Shown: positions 17,901-26,168, numbered from the stretch's first letter. The stretch is DNA of 34,469 bases from Myxococcales bacterium (GCA_021847645.1 JAJZQG010000075.1:1-34469); one strand, 5' to 3'. Made by a program: numbers and translations. The notes: generated by a model not told the origin, from the letters alone.

Positions 17901-18098
17901 CTACTTGCCCCGCCGTGGCTTCGGGTCAGGCGCTTCGCCCTCAGCTTCGAGCAACGGCAAGGCTTTCATGATCAACGCGCGGATGACATCTGACCGCGAA
18001 GCCTGCCGCCATTCGGTCGAGAGCTTCGGCGCCACGGCGTCGATCCGTTTGAGCAAGTCCGGTTCCAGCCGCACCGCGATCTGAATGCCTGCCGCCAT
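17901..18098 (-). CDS. Ribbon-helix-helix (CopG/Arc-type) DNA-binding protein
   Basis: This is a 65-residue protein. ATG 18098 gives the typical compact fold: a beta strand IQIAVRLEPDLLKRIDAVA, then a second helix SRSDVIRALIMKALPLL and a charged tail. Longer frames upstream run across the divergent control region and were rejected. Ribbon-helix-helix dimers bind short palindromes. A perfect 25-bp palindrome lies 133 bp upstream, between this gene and the divergent serine recombinase, and is the obvious candidate operator. It precedes the HIRAN gene by 23 bp on the same strand, likely as one operon. Confidence 0.8.
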   Translation of the reverse strand: MAAGIQIAVRLEPDLLKRIDAVAPKLSTEWRQASRSDVIRALIMKALPLLEAEGEAPDPKPRRGK

Positions 18099-18230
18099 GC
18101 CGTCGGAGAATACCGGTGCGCTGCGAGGGGTCAACCCAGGCACGCCGAACCGGGGCCATGCTGTGCACAGGGGACCGGTGATGCACAAGTCACGGCGCGC
18201 TATCCCACACCCTCGCACTTGTTTGCATAG

Positions 18231-18255
18231 CACTGTCAACCAGTGGTTGACAGTG
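18231..18255. promoter_or_regulatory. Perfect 25-bp palindrome (operator or recombination site)
   Basis: CACTGTCAACC (18231-18241) and GGTTGACAGTG (18245-18255) flank AGT, 28 bp before the recombinase ATG at 18283. The right arm contains a TTGACA promoter-like hexamer on the plus strand, so a bound regulator would block transcription there. It could also be a crossover or accessory site for the serine recombinase. Confidence 0.75.
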
Positions 18256-18282
18256 GAAGACGTACGACGCAAGATGGTCTGC

Positions 18283-19002
18283 ATGAAGCGCACGACCACG
18301 AAGCAAGCCCCCGCGACCGCCGCCGTCATCGCCTACGTTCGGGTGAGCACCGAAGAGCAAGCGAACGAAGGCGTGAGCCTGGCCGCGCAGGAAGCGCGCA
18401 TTCGCGCCTACTGCGCCATGCGCGGCTTGGAGCTGGCCGACGTTGTGATCGATGCTGGCGTGTCCGGCTATAAGGCGCTGGCCGACCGCGAAGGTGGCCG
18501 TCGCGTGCTCGACATGGTGCGCGGGCGCAGGGTCAACGCAGTTGTGGCGCTAAAGCTGGATCGCCTCTTCCGCAACTGCGCCGACTGCCTCGAAGTGACT
18601 GCGGGCTGGGACCGCCACGGCGTCGCGCTTCACCTTGTGGACTTGGGCGGGCAAGCCGTCGACACGTCCAGCGCCATGGGCCGCTTCTTTCTGACCGTCA
18701 TGGCGGGCGCCGCTGAGCTGGAACGCAACCAGATTGCGGAGCGCACAAGCACAGCCATGCAGCACAAGGCCAGCCGTGGCGAGCGCGTCGGCGCCGTCCC
18801 CTACGGCTTCGCGCTGGACGCCGATGGCGTGCACGTCGTGCCGGTCGAGTCCGAGCAGACCGTGATTGGCCTTGCCCGCGAGTTGCGCGCCGCTGGCCTG
18901 TCACTTCGCGCCGTGGCCGCCGAGCTGGCCAATCGCGGACACATGAGCCGCACCGGCAAGGCGTTCCAGCCCCACGCCATCGACAACATGGTGGCCGCAT
19001 GA
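18283..19002 (+). CDS. Serine recombinase (resolvase/invertase family)
   Basis: This is a 239-residue protein. The catalytic motif YVRVSTEEQ places the nucleophile at Ser22, and VSGYKALADREGG, LKLDRLFRN and GRFFLTVMAGAAELERNQIAER supply the conserved arginines and the long E helix. A short C-terminal DNA-binding region (LSLRAVAAELANRGH, then a TGKAFQPHAIDNMV pattern) resembles the recombinase-domain helix-turn-helix. It is much shorter than large serine integrases, so resolution or inversion is more likely than integration. ATG 18283 is used; ATG 18274 is also possible. It overlaps the following gene by 4 bp. Its presence with a tyrosine integrase in a small element is unusual. Confidence 0.92.
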   Translation: MKRTTTKQAPATAAVIAYVRVSTEEQANEGVSLAAQEARIRAYCAMRGLELADVVIDAGVSGYKALADREGGRRVLDMVRGRRVNAVVALKLDRLFRNCADCLEVTAGWDRHGVALHLVDLGGQAVDTSSAMGRFFLTVMAGAAELERNQIAERTSTAMQHKASRGERVGAVPYGFALDADGVHVVPVESEQTVIGLARELRAAGLSLRAVAAELANRGHMSRTGKAFQPHAIDNMVAA

Positions 19003-19328
19003 GCCGGAAGCCGGTCGATCTGCGGCGCGTTCGCGCCGCTCGGTCGCGGCTCGACGCGCTGGCCGCCGACCACCCGGAGGCTTTCGCAGACCGATCCGCA
19101 GAGCAGTGGAGCACCATCCTACGGGAAGACCAGACCATGACTCACGAGACACGCCAGCCACGCGCCGAGCCGTCGGTCCAGATCGCCATCCGCCTACCGG
19201 AGTCCACGGTCGCCGCGCTGGACGCCTATGCGCGGGAGCACGCCCAGCCTGGGCTCGCACTCACCCGATCGGATGCGCTGAGGATGATCCTAGCTTCGGC
19301 ACTCCGCGCCGATCAGCGGAGTCGTTGA
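18999..19328 (+). CDS. Ribbon-helix-helix domain protein coupled to the serine recombinase
   Basis: This is a 109-residue protein whose ATG overlaps the recombinase stop (ATGA), so it is translationally coupled. The N-terminal half is helical and charged (RRVRAARSRLDALAADHPEA). The C-terminal half is a ribbon-helix-helix: VQIAIRLPESTVAALDAYA, then TRSDALRMILASAL. An internal in-frame ATG at 19137 could produce the DNA-binding half alone. A role as a recombination accessory or autoregulator is likely from position only. The 192 bp to the integrase contain no convincing gene. Confidence 0.75.
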   Translation: MSRKPVDLRRVRAARSRLDALAADHPEAFADRSAEQWSTILREDQTMTHETRQPRAEPSVQIAIRLPESTVAALDAYAREHAQPGLALTRSDALRMILASALRADQRSR

Positions 19329-19520
19329 CGATGCCCAACCCCGCCGTTCCTCAACCCAAAATGGAGGCGGGACGATCCCCCTTTCTTGCGAGGTCTTCGC
19401 GGGCGCTCAGGTGCCTTCGCCAATTGCGGATCACTTGCTCGAGATTTGGGGCAGTGGCCCGCGCGCAAGTCATGGCGTGCAACCCACGCGCACACGATGC
19501 CAGTGGGAGAAAGGCACCCC

Positions 19521-21056
19521 ATGAGTAGGAAGCGAACCGGAACCCTCGTTTGGCGGAAAGGCTCCTGGCATGCCCAGGTCACTGCCACCGTCGCCGGGAA
19601 GACGAAGCGCCTCTGGTACGACGTGGGCACGGCTGACCGGGCCGTGGCAGAGCAGCGGCTGAGCAAGCTCGTGGCCGACGTCAACGCCGGACGGGTCGAC
19701 ATCGCAGAGGACCGGGCGTCCGCACCAGGGACCGTGGACGAGCTGGCGGAGGCGCACTTCAAGGTACGGCAGGCCCGCGGCGTGGTGAGCGTGGACACCG
19801 AACGCGCACGGTACCGCGACGACATCCACCCGTTCATCGGGCACCTGGCCGTGGAAGCTGTCCGCGCGAAGGACATCGCAGCCCTGATCGATGCTGCGAT
19901 CGCCCGTGGCCTGAGCCGGGAATCCGTCGTGAAGATCCGAGGCGTGGCGCACCGCCTGTTCAAGCAGGCATGGGAACGCGAGACCATCGAGGTCAACCCT
20001 GTGGCGCGCGCCAAGGTGCCCAAGATGCGCGAGATCAAGAAGGTCCGCGTCATCTTGGAAGACCACGAGCTTGACCGGATGCTGGCCTGCCCGGAGGTCC
20101 ACGTCGAGATCAAGATGCTAGCCCTCGTGTCCCGCACGCTGGGCGGCGCACGTACCGGTGACCTCAACAAGTGGGATTGGAGCATGGTCGATCGCGTGGA
20201 CTTCGCGCGAGCGTTCATCCCGCGGAGTAAGACCGCCGAGCCCGACGAGCTTGAAGTCCCGGAGCTGTTGCGTCCGTTCCTGAAGGCATGGTGGCAGGCC
20301 AGCGAGGTGCCCGACCACGGCCCCGTGTTCCCGGTCGAGATAGGCAAGAGGGCAGGGGAGTTCAAGGCCGCACGCGGCAACGGATACGCTGCCCGGCTGC
20401 GTCGAGCCCTGTTCACCGCTAGCGTCCTCCGCGCCGAGCCGGTGCGTGTTCCCCGTCGAGGCAAGGGCCTACGCTGGGACATCCCGGGGAAGTACCAGGG
20501 CGAGACCATGCTCGCGCCGAACCCTCTCGACCCGCTGTACCACGAGACCGCGGCGACGCTGCCCGTCGACTTCCATTCGTTCCGGCGAGCGTTCAACACG
20601 GGGCTGGCGGAGGCCGGCGTCAACGTCCAGACGGCGATGCTCCTGGCAGGCCACGCGGACGCCAAGACCCACATGCGCTACGTCCAACAGACCCGGGCGA
20701 TGCGTCGCGTCCCCGACGCGGCGCTTCCGAGGCTCCCGGCGACATGTGGGGCTGTTGCGAATAGCTGCGAATCGGACCCGACCACTACAAAACAAGGCAG
20801 CCCAGAACGACGCGCCGAGACCTCCGACGATGCGCAAAGCCCTACAAAACAAGCACGAAGTGGCGAGCCTCGGTCGTCTTACAAGCCGGATGTCGCAGGT
20901 TCGACCCCTGTTCCGCCCACGACTCGCCGATTCCCTCACGACACGGGCGATTGCCCAGCGTCCGCGCCGAGCAGGTACAGCACGGCCATGCGGACCGCCA
21001 CCCCGGCCTCCACCTGGTTGAGCACCATCGACCGCTCGAAGTCCGCGATGTCGTAG
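19521..21056 (+). CDS. Tyrosine integrase whose 3' end crosses attR into host DNA
   Basis: The integrated form has 511 residues. ATG 19521 ([14 protein letters not shown]) has AAGG seven bases upstream; a longer in-frame extension was rejected. Residues 5-60 resemble an arm-binding domain, about 70-160 the core-binding helices, and the rest the catalytic domain. Arg211 (GGARTGD), His352 and Arg355 (HSFRRAF), His378 (GHADAKTH) and nucleophile Tyr387 are all visible. After Tyr387 comes a linker, then residues 454-467 encoded by the 45-bp repeat, then 44 residues encoded by host sequence, antisense to pyrB. In the circle the frame would instead gain 88 element-encoded residues (555 in total). 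Phage Mx8 of Myxococcus has the same attP-inside-int design. Confidence 0.93.
   Translation: MSRKRTGTLVWRKGSWHAQVTATVAGKTKRLWYDVGTADRAVAEQRLSKLVADVNAGRVDIAEDRASAPGTVDELAEAHFKVRQARGVVSVDTERARYRDDIHPFIGHLAVEAVRAKDIAALIDAAIARGLSRESVVKIRGVAHRLFKQAWERETIEVNPVARAKVPKMREIKKVRVILEDHELDRMLACPEVHVEIKMLALVSRTLGGARTGDLNKWDWSMVDRVDFARAFIPRSKTAEPDELEVPELLRPFLKAWWQASEVPDHGPVFPVEIGKRAGEFKAARGNGYAARLRRALFTASVLRAEPVRVPRRGKGLRWDIPGKYQGETMLAPNPLDPLYHETAATLPVDFHSFRRAFNTGLAEAGVNVQTAMLLAGHADAKTHMRYVQQTRAMRRVPDAALPRLPATCGAVANSCESDPTTTKQGSPERRAETSDDAQSPTKQARSGEPRSSYKPDVAGSTPVPPTTRRFPHDTGDCPASAPSRYSTAMRTATPASTWLSTIDRSKSAMS
20752..20853. promoter_or_regulatory. Short direct repeats left of attR, candidate integrase arm sites
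   Basis: CTACAAAACAAG occurs at 20785-20796 and again at 20842-20853. TGCGAATCGG at 20766-20775 also occurs at 13606-13615 on the other side of the att core, and CTGTTGCGAAT is shared by 20752-20762 and 13602-13612. Repeats flanking the core on both arms are expected for a tyrosine-integrase attP. They lie within the integrase linker codons. Confidence 0.4.
20878..20922 (+). repeat. attR: right 45-bp direct repeat (partial tRNA-Val)
   Basis: This is an exact copy of 13511-13555, carrying the tRNA from the anticodon loop to the 3' end without the 5' half, so it is not a functional tRNA. It lies inside the integrase frame and 13 bp from the pyrB stop. Confidence 0.95.
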
Positions 21057-21886
21057 TCGATCTCCACGCCGCGGTTCATCGGCCCCGGATGCATCACGAT
21101 CGCATCGGGACGCGCCAGCGCCAGCCGTGCCTTGTTCAGGCCGAACGCTCGCGCGTACTCCCGCAGCGTCGGTAGCAGCGCCGAGCCCAGACGCTCGCGC
21201 TGGATGCGCAGCACCATCACCACGTCCGCGTCCTGCAGCGCCGGCTCGATACGGTCGAACACCTTCGCGCCGAAGGTCTCCGCGCCGGCCGGCAGCAGCG
21301 TGCGCGGCCCCGCGAATCGCACGTTCGCACCCAGCGTGCGCAGAAGAAGCGCGTTCGACCGCGCCACGCGGCTGTGCGCGATGTCCCCGCAGATCGCCAC
21401 GTTCAGCCCCGCGATTCGCCCCTTGGCACGCCGCATCGTGAACGCATCCAGCAACGCTTGCGTCGGATGCTCGTGCAGCCCGTCCCCCGCGTTCACCACC
21501 GACGCCGCGATGTTGCGCGCCACGAAGTGCGGTGCGCCCGATGCCGCGTGGCGGATGATCACGATGTCCGGGTGCATCGCCTGAAGCGTCAGCACCGTGT
21601 CCCGCAGCGTCTCGCCCTTGGAGACGCTGGAGGTCGAGACGCTCAAGTTGACCGTGTCGGCCGACAGACGCTTGCCCGCCAGCTCGAACGACGTCCTGGT
21701 GCGCGTGGACGCCTCGTAGAACAGCGTCACGACCGTCTTGCCACGCAGCGTCGGAACCTTCCGGATCGGGCGCCGCGAAACCTCGTAGAACACCTCCGAG
21801 GTGTCGAGCACGCGCACGATGTTCGACGCCGACATCCCCTCGATGCCCAAAAGGTGCTGCTGCCACACGCGGTCACCGTCGTTCAT
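20936..21886 (-). CDS. pyrB: Aspartate carbamoyltransferase catalytic subunit
   Basis: This 316-residue enzyme condenses carbamoyl phosphate and aspartate in the second step of pyrimidine synthesis. Diagnostic motifs are [14 protein letters not shown] (carbamoyl-phosphate site), [19 protein letters not shown] and [11 protein letters not shown]. Length matches the family (about 305-320). ATG 21886 overlaps the pyrR stop by 4 bp, so the two are translationally coupled. Its last 121 bp are overlapped antisense by the host-encoded tail of the integrase frame. No pyrI or pyrC is within the window. Confidence 0.97.
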   Translation of the reverse strand: MNDGDRVWQQHLLGIEGMSASNIVRVLDTSEVFYEVSRRPIRKVPTLRGKTVVTLFYEASTRTRTSFELAGKRLSADTVNLSVSTSSVSKGETLRDTVLTLQAMHPDIVIIRHAASGAPHFVARNIAASVVNAGDGLHEHPTQALLDAFTMRRAKGRIAGLNVAICGDIAHSRVARSNALLLRTLGANVRFAGPRTLLPAGAETFGAKVFDRIEPALQDADVVMVLRIQRERLGSALLPTLREYARAFGLNKARLALARPDAIVMHPGPMNRGVEIDYDIADFERSMVLNQVEAGVAVRMAVLYLLGADAGQSPVS

Positions 21887-22428
21887 GGCCCCGCCTCCAC
21901 CACCACCGCGCGAAATCCCGCTTCTTCGATAACGACTTCGACTCGCTCCAGAGGCTGGACCTCGACGCGCTCGACCACGTAGTCGGGCTGGATGGGAAGC
22001 TCGCGGCCGCCGCGATCCACGAGCACAGCCAGCTCGATGGCCCGTGCTCGCCCGTAGTCCAGCAGCGCGTGCAACGCCGCTCGAACCGTGCGCCCGGTGA
22101 ACAGCACGTCGTCAACCAGCACTACCTTCTTGGTGCTCACGTCGAACGGCACGTCGCTGCGCCCGATGCGCGGGTTGGGCAGCGCCAGCTGTGCATCGTC
22201 GCGATACAGCGTGATGTCCACGGACCCGATGGGGACCGCCACGCCCGTGATGGCCGCGATTTCGGCACCAATCTTCTCTGCCAGAGGCGTGCCCCCGCGA
22301 CGGATGCCGACCAGCGCCAGCTCCGTGCCGCTCCCCGCCCGTTCGACGATCTCCCTGGCGATCCTCTGCAAGCCGAGAGCCGCCTGTTCGTGATTCAGGA
22401 TCTCGCGCATGGCGACGGCCCGTACCAT
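21883..22428 (-). CDS. pyrR: Bifunctional pyrimidine regulator PyrR / uracil phosphoribosyltransferase
   Basis: This is a 181-residue PRPP-binding protein. The type I PRTase motif [18 protein letters not shown] is clear, with the PyrR opening [21 protein letters not shown] and the central [10 protein letters not shown] and DITLYRDD segments. PyrR represses pyrimidine genes by binding leader RNA in Gram-positive bacteria and can salvage uracil. The longest start is ATG 22428; ATG 22410 begins at MREILNHE, the usual family N-terminus, and is equally likely. No good ribosome-binding site precedes either. It lies 46 bp downstream of the L,D-transpeptidase gene, leaving no room for a typical attenuator. 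Confidence 0.94.
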   Translation of the reverse strand: MVRAVAMREILNHEQAALGLQRIAREIVERAGSGTELALVGIRRGGTPLAEKIGAEIAAITGVAVPIGSVDITLYRDDAQLALPNPRIGRSDVPFDVSTKKVVLVDDVLFTGRTVRAALHALLDYGRARAIELAVLVDRGGRELPIQPDYVVERVEVQPLERVEVVIEEAGFRAVVVEAGP

Positions 22429-22474
22429 GGAGAGGCCGCGACGAAAACCGCGGGATCGCGTCTGTCGCCAAGGC

Positions 22475-24343
22475 CTATTCGTGCAGCACGATCCGCGTTC
22501 CGGGCATGTCCTCCGTGGCCCAGGCCCCGTGCCATCCCTGCGGCACCTGGGGATCGGTCCATTGGAAAACCCGACGAGCGTCCGCCGGCGCCATGTTCAC
22601 GCAGCCGTGGCTCATCTTCCGGCCGAAGTTGTTGTGCCAGAACGCTCCGTGAATTGCATACGAGCCCTTGAAGTACATCACGTACGGCACGTCCTGGATG
22701 CTGTAAGGCCCTTCGCCCGGCGCGGCCCCGTCACCGTCCATCGTCGCCGCCACGTGCTTCTCCCGGATCCGGAACTCGCCCTCGACCGTGCTGTGGTCCG
22801 TTGCCTTGGTCGCCCCCTTCTTGCCGCTCGAGATCAGCGTCGCATACACGGGACGGCTTCCCTCGTAGGCCACCAGCGTCTGACGAGTCAGGTTCACGTC
22901 GATCCACTTCTCGTGCTCGCCCACATCGGCCGGAGGCGTCGCGGGCTCGACCACGGTCACGTTCCTGTCCCGAACCCAGAACCCTTCCTTGGTCTCCCGA
23001 TACGTCCCGCCGCCGCGCTCCTCCGTCCGTCCGGTCAGCGCCAGCGCTTCAAATCGCGTCAGCCTCGCCTTTCGCTTCTTCAACTCCTTGTCCGGACCCA
23101 GCTCGAAGCTGTTCGCGTGGTCCAACATCACGAACGCGACCGGCAACTCCATGCCGCCCGTCCCAACTTCCACGCCGTGAAACGTCGGCGGACTGTTGAT
23201 CGACATGCGATCCGACGGCGCATACAACCCCTCCGTCGTCCGGATCCAGGTCCGGTCGTTACGACGGAACATCCGGTCGACCGCCACGAAGAAGCCTCGC
23301 GCCATGCGCTTGACCAGCACGCCGTCAGCGCCCTCGGCCATGTCCTCGAGCGTCACGGTCTTGCGCCCCGCATCCGGAGCCAGCTGCCACCACGGAAGAT
23401 CCTGATCCGTCTCGTCGTCGGCAGCCCCGTCCGGCAACGTCCCGGCATCGGCTGCGGCGAGCACGTCCGCCGCGCGCGCGCGCAAGGCGTTCGAGCCCCC
23501 GTCGACAGCGTCGCTGCGCGAACGTTCCGGCTCCGTGCCCCGTTCCCTCGGGTCCGCATCGCCGCCGTCGCGCGCGCCCCGGCCATGCTTGCCCGCGCTC
23601 GTTGCGACGCTCCCATCGCTCGCGTCCTGCGCGTGCACCTTGCTCGATGCCTTGACCAGGTACGGCTCATACTGCTCCATCTGCTCGCGCGACGGAATCT
23701 CCTTGTAGAGCGGCGTGCCGTCCTTCGTGTTGTACGCGTACTTGTACGGAACGATGGCGTCGAAGTCCGGAGGCGTCTCCGAAGCCGCGATCGCGTCCGG
23801 CGTTGCCGCAGACACGTGCCGCCCGCAGACGAACCCCCGCGGGATCAGCCGATACCAACCTTCCTTGCAGTTGGGCTTGGGGATGGGCGCACCGTCCACA
23901 GGCGCCTTGCCTCCCGAACGCATGTAGCCGATCAGCTTGTCGCTCGTTCGCGACATCGCCGAGTAGATCGGCGCCGTCAACACGCGGGCAACCACGAAGG
24001 GACCGTCGTAGGGGGCGTCCGAGGCTCCCGCATCGAGCGCTTCCGCCGACGCGGCGTCGCCTGCGTCGCCACCTAGGGCCGCCGCCCCGGGACCGAGGGG
24101 CTGAACGCCTGGCGGAACCGTCTCGACGCGGGCACTGGGCGCGGTCCTGACCACGGCCGGCTTGGGCTCCTGCTTGCAGGCACTGGCCCACCACGTTCCC
24201 GCGCCCACCGCGACAACTGCCGCTATCGCCAAGCTGATGCCCGACGGCCATCGAGGGCGTGGGGCGGCTACCGCCTTGTCGCGCGTACGTTGCCGCGACG
24301 CTTGCGGCGCGGGGGGCTGGGGTCTGGTTCGCTTGGTCGCCAT
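22475..24343 (-). CDS. L,D-transpeptidase with N-terminal membrane anchor
   Basis: This 622-residue envelope protein has one transmembrane segment at about 34-51 (SGISLAIAAVVAVGAGTWWA) after a basic cytoplasmic tail. A long low-complexity Ala/Asp/Gly region and a middle domain of unknown type follow (FVCGRHV and PYKYAYNTKDGTPLY segments). The C-terminal YkuD catalytic domain has YAIHGAFWHNNFG and the active site SHGCVNM with nucleophile Cys581. YkuD enzymes make 3-3 peptidoglycan cross-links or attach proteins to the wall. The order SYAIHG...SHGC is intact, so it is probably active. It is divergent from the following envelope gene across 146 bp and upstream of pyrRB. Confidence 0.93.
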   Translation of the reverse strand: MATKRTRPQPPAPQASRQRTRDKAVAAPRPRWPSGISLAIAAVVAVGAGTWWASACKQEPKPAVVRTAPSARVETVPPGVQPLGPGAAALGGDAGDAASAEALDAGASDAPYDGPFVVARVLTAPIYSAMSRTSDKLIGYMRSGGKAPVDGAPIPKPNCKEGWYRLIPRGFVCGRHVSAATPDAIAASETPPDFDAIVPYKYAYNTKDGTPLYKEIPSREQMEQYEPYLVKASSKVHAQDASDGSVATSAGKHGRGARDGGDADPRERGTEPERSRSDAVDGGSNALRARAADVLAAADAGTLPDGAADDETDQDLPWWQLAPDAGRKTVTLEDMAEGADGVLVKRMARGFFVAVDRMFRRNDRTWIRTTEGLYAPSDRMSINSPPTFHGVEVGTGGMELPVAFVMLDHANSFELGPDKELKKRKARLTRFEALALTGRTEERGGGTYRETKEGFWVRDRNVTVVEPATPPADVGEHEKWIDVNLTRQTLVAYEGSRPVYATLISSGKKGATKATDHSTVEGEFRIREKHVAATMDGDGAAPGEGPYSIQDVPYVMYFKGSYAIHGAFWHNNFGRKMSHGCVNMAPADARRVFQWTDPQVPQGWHGAWATEDMPGTRIVLHE

Positions 24344-24489
24344 GCGTCTGATCGATTCCGTGCTCTGCGCGTGGCCTCGGTTCTAGCGTCGAACCATCCA
24401 CTGGGCCACTTCTCGACATCAGGCACGATGCATGCCACCTGCGCGTCCCGCCCTCAAACTGTTGGTCGCCCCACAAGCGTGCAGGCGCT

Positions 24490-26004
24490 ATGGTGCTGAA
24501 CGTGGACGCCAGGACCCGACAGCGTGGCTCGTCGGACACATCGTGGACCCGCTACCTGGTCTTCGTACTGCTGTCGGTCATGCTGCACGTGATCCCGGTC
24601 GTGGCCTACTTTGCCAGCTTTTTGGTCGGCCTGACTTGGTTCCGCAGCGACGCCGGCGACCTCGAAGATCAACCCACGATCATCCCCGTCGAGTTGGTCG
24701 TTGACGAGCTGGGCAAGCCGAAGTCCGCCAAGCCTCCCGAGGCCCTCCCCATCAAGACCGCTACGCTCGAGGAGCCTTCCGCGCCGCCCGAAGCGTCGCA
24801 CAAGACAGAGGCGGCAGCCGATGCGGGCGTCGAGGATGCCGCCCGCGACGCGGAAGACGCGGCCGCCGATGCGGAGCGCGACGCCCCGGCCGACGTCGTG
24901 GAAGACGCCGAACGAGCGAGCAGAGACGCAAGGGAGGAGGAAGCCGCGGACGCTGCGGATGCGCAGCGCCTGGCCGAGGACGCGGAGCCGGACGCGGTGG
25001 TTGACAAGGACGCGGCCGTGGCAGCCTTGCCCGGTGACAGCGGCGCGATGGCGCTCGCGAGCGACGGCGGATCGGTGGGCGCCTCGGATGGATCGGCCGA
25101 TGCGGCCGACGGGGCTGGTGGCCGCTCGTACGAGCCCATTCGCGATCCTGTTGCGGTCGCAGGTGATGCCAGGCTCGTCGCGCAGCGCAACCCCAACGTC
25201 TCGCTGATGGTCTTCACGGCTCGCATCCGACGCCACCCGCTCGCTGCAAGGCACGCGGCCACGCTCACCTCCATCCAGCAGTGGCACGCGTTCTTCGACG
25301 GCACCGGCCTCGACCCCGTCCGCGACACGGACTGGATCCTGCTCGCCGGACCCCAGTTTCGAAGGACCGATCGCATCAGCGTCGTGCTGCGTTACACCGT
25401 TCCCGAAGCCCGAATCCGCGCTGCCGTCGCCACGCTCATGGCGCGCAGCCAGCCCCCCGGCACCTGGGGCGAGAAGAACGGCGTGAGGTACGCACGGCTG
25501 CGCATCGACAACGCCGAGCGGTTCATCGTCATGCCGCAACCGAAGATCCTCGTGATCGTTCCGCCGGACGGCCTCGACCAGGCCGTGAACCTCAAGAGCG
25601 CGCGGTTTCCCAGCGGGGAAGGGGATGGCACCGCGGTTCTGCTGAACCTCAAGACACCGCGCAACGCGTTCCGCGGCCTGCCCGCAAACATCCCCGCCTC
25701 GATCGCCTGGGTCAAGTTCTCCTTGAGCCTGGTCGCGGACGGCGGAGCCGACGCGCGCATCGACGCCGAGGACAGCGACGCGGCCACGGCGGCGAAGGAT
25801 GCGGAGATGCTGACCGATCAACTGGAGAAGCTCGCCGTCGTTCGCGTGCTGTTCGTGCAGCAGCGGCTGTTCGACCCGATCGTGTTCCGGTCCGACGGCA
25901 ACCACATCCGCGCCTCGACGCACTTGAGCGAAGCGCAGCTCAACACCATTCTGTCGATGATCGGCGCGGAAGTCGATCGCCAGAACAAGGGTGCGTCGCC
26001 GTAG
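24490..26004 (+). CDS. Single-pass envelope protein with Ala/Asp-rich linker (TonB-like layout)
   Basis: This is a 504-residue protein. One transmembrane segment at about 22-48 (YLVFVLLSVMLHVIPVVAYF) is followed by a Pro/Lys-containing stretch. Then comes an extended acidic Ala/Asp/Glu repeat region (about 95-215, with many DA and EDA units). A folded C-terminal domain of about 280 residues includes RDTDWILLAGPQFR, IVMPQPKILVIVPP and FVQQRLFDPIVFR. The anchor-linker-globular layout recalls TonB or GltJ-type proteins, but no TonB C-terminal motif is seen. It probably faces the periplasm. I do not recognise the C-terminal family. The convergent neighbour is separated by a palindromic repeat element. 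Confidence 0.8.
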   Translation: MVLNVDARTRQRGSSDTSWTRYLVFVLLSVMLHVIPVVAYFASFLVGLTWFRSDAGDLEDQPTIIPVELVVDELGKPKSAKPPEALPIKTATLEEPSAPPEASHKTEAAADAGVEDAARDAEDAAADAERDAPADVVEDAERASRDAREEEAADAADAQRLAEDAEPDAVVDKDAAVAALPGDSGAMALASDGGSVGASDGSADAADGAGGRSYEPIRDPVAVAGDARLVAQRNPNVSLMVFTARIRRHPLAARHAATLTSIQQWHAFFDGTGLDPVRDTDWILLAGPQFRRTDRISVVLRYTVPEARIRAAVATLMARSQPPGTWGEKNGVRYARLRIDNAERFIVMPQPKILVIVPPDGLDQAVNLKSARFPSGEGDGTAVLLNLKTPRNAFRGLPANIPASIAWVKFSLSLVADGGADARIDAEDSDAATAAKDAEMLTDQLEKLAVVRVLFVQQRLFDPIVFRSDGNHIRASTHLSEAQLNTILSMIGAEVDRQNKGASP

Positions 26005-26020
26005 CGCCGGTGATGGCTCC

Positions 26021-26168
26021 TAGAGCAGCGAACGGGTTGAATCAGGCAGAAATCACCACGGAAGACACGGAGGGGCACGGAGAGCGCGTCGCTTCCCCCG
26101 TGCATTCCGTGCCCTCCGCGGTGCAAATCCCTTCGCTGGTAGCGCGGTCAACCTGTTCGGTGCTCTAG
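26021..26168 (+). repeat. MITE-like palindromic element, copy 1
   Basis: This 148-bp element begins CTAGAGCAGCGAACGGGTTG and ends with an inverted copy of the same end with two mismatches over 21 bases. An internal inverted pair, CGGAGGGGCACGG and CCGTGCCCTCCG, extends the palindrome. It carries no coding frame. The last four bases, CTAG, provide the TAG stop of the leftward gene at 26165. It shares its first ~45 bases with copy 2 at 30738-30881. Confidence 0.82.

Larger units (their letters stand above)
13511..20922. mobile_element. Integrated genetic element of about 7.4 kb in tRNA-Val
   Basis: The element is bounded by perfect 45-bp repeats of the tRNA-Val 3' part and carries a tyrosine integrase adjacent to attR. 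Cargo in order: integrase tail segment, excisionase-like HTH protein, two zinc-motif proteins, membrane protein and divergent XRE repressor, HIRAN-domain protein, ribbon-helix-helix protein, serine recombinase, second ribbon-helix-helix protein, integrase. No capsid, terminase large subunit, portal, tail, relaxase or conjugation gene is present. It may be a phage satellite, a degenerate prophage or a small mobilisable island. Before integration, lon-tRNA-Val would have faced the pyrB 3' end directly. Confidence 0.92.

Noticed and set aside
19331..19528. 65-residue rightward frame before the integrase, and a ~40-residue leftward frame in the same gap
   Set aside because: Neither has a ribosome-binding site or recognisable features. 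The first only follows the preceding stop closely.
20878..20922. Second tRNA-Val gene
   Set aside because: Only the anticodon-loop-to-3' part is present; there is no D arm or 5' acceptor strand. It is attR.
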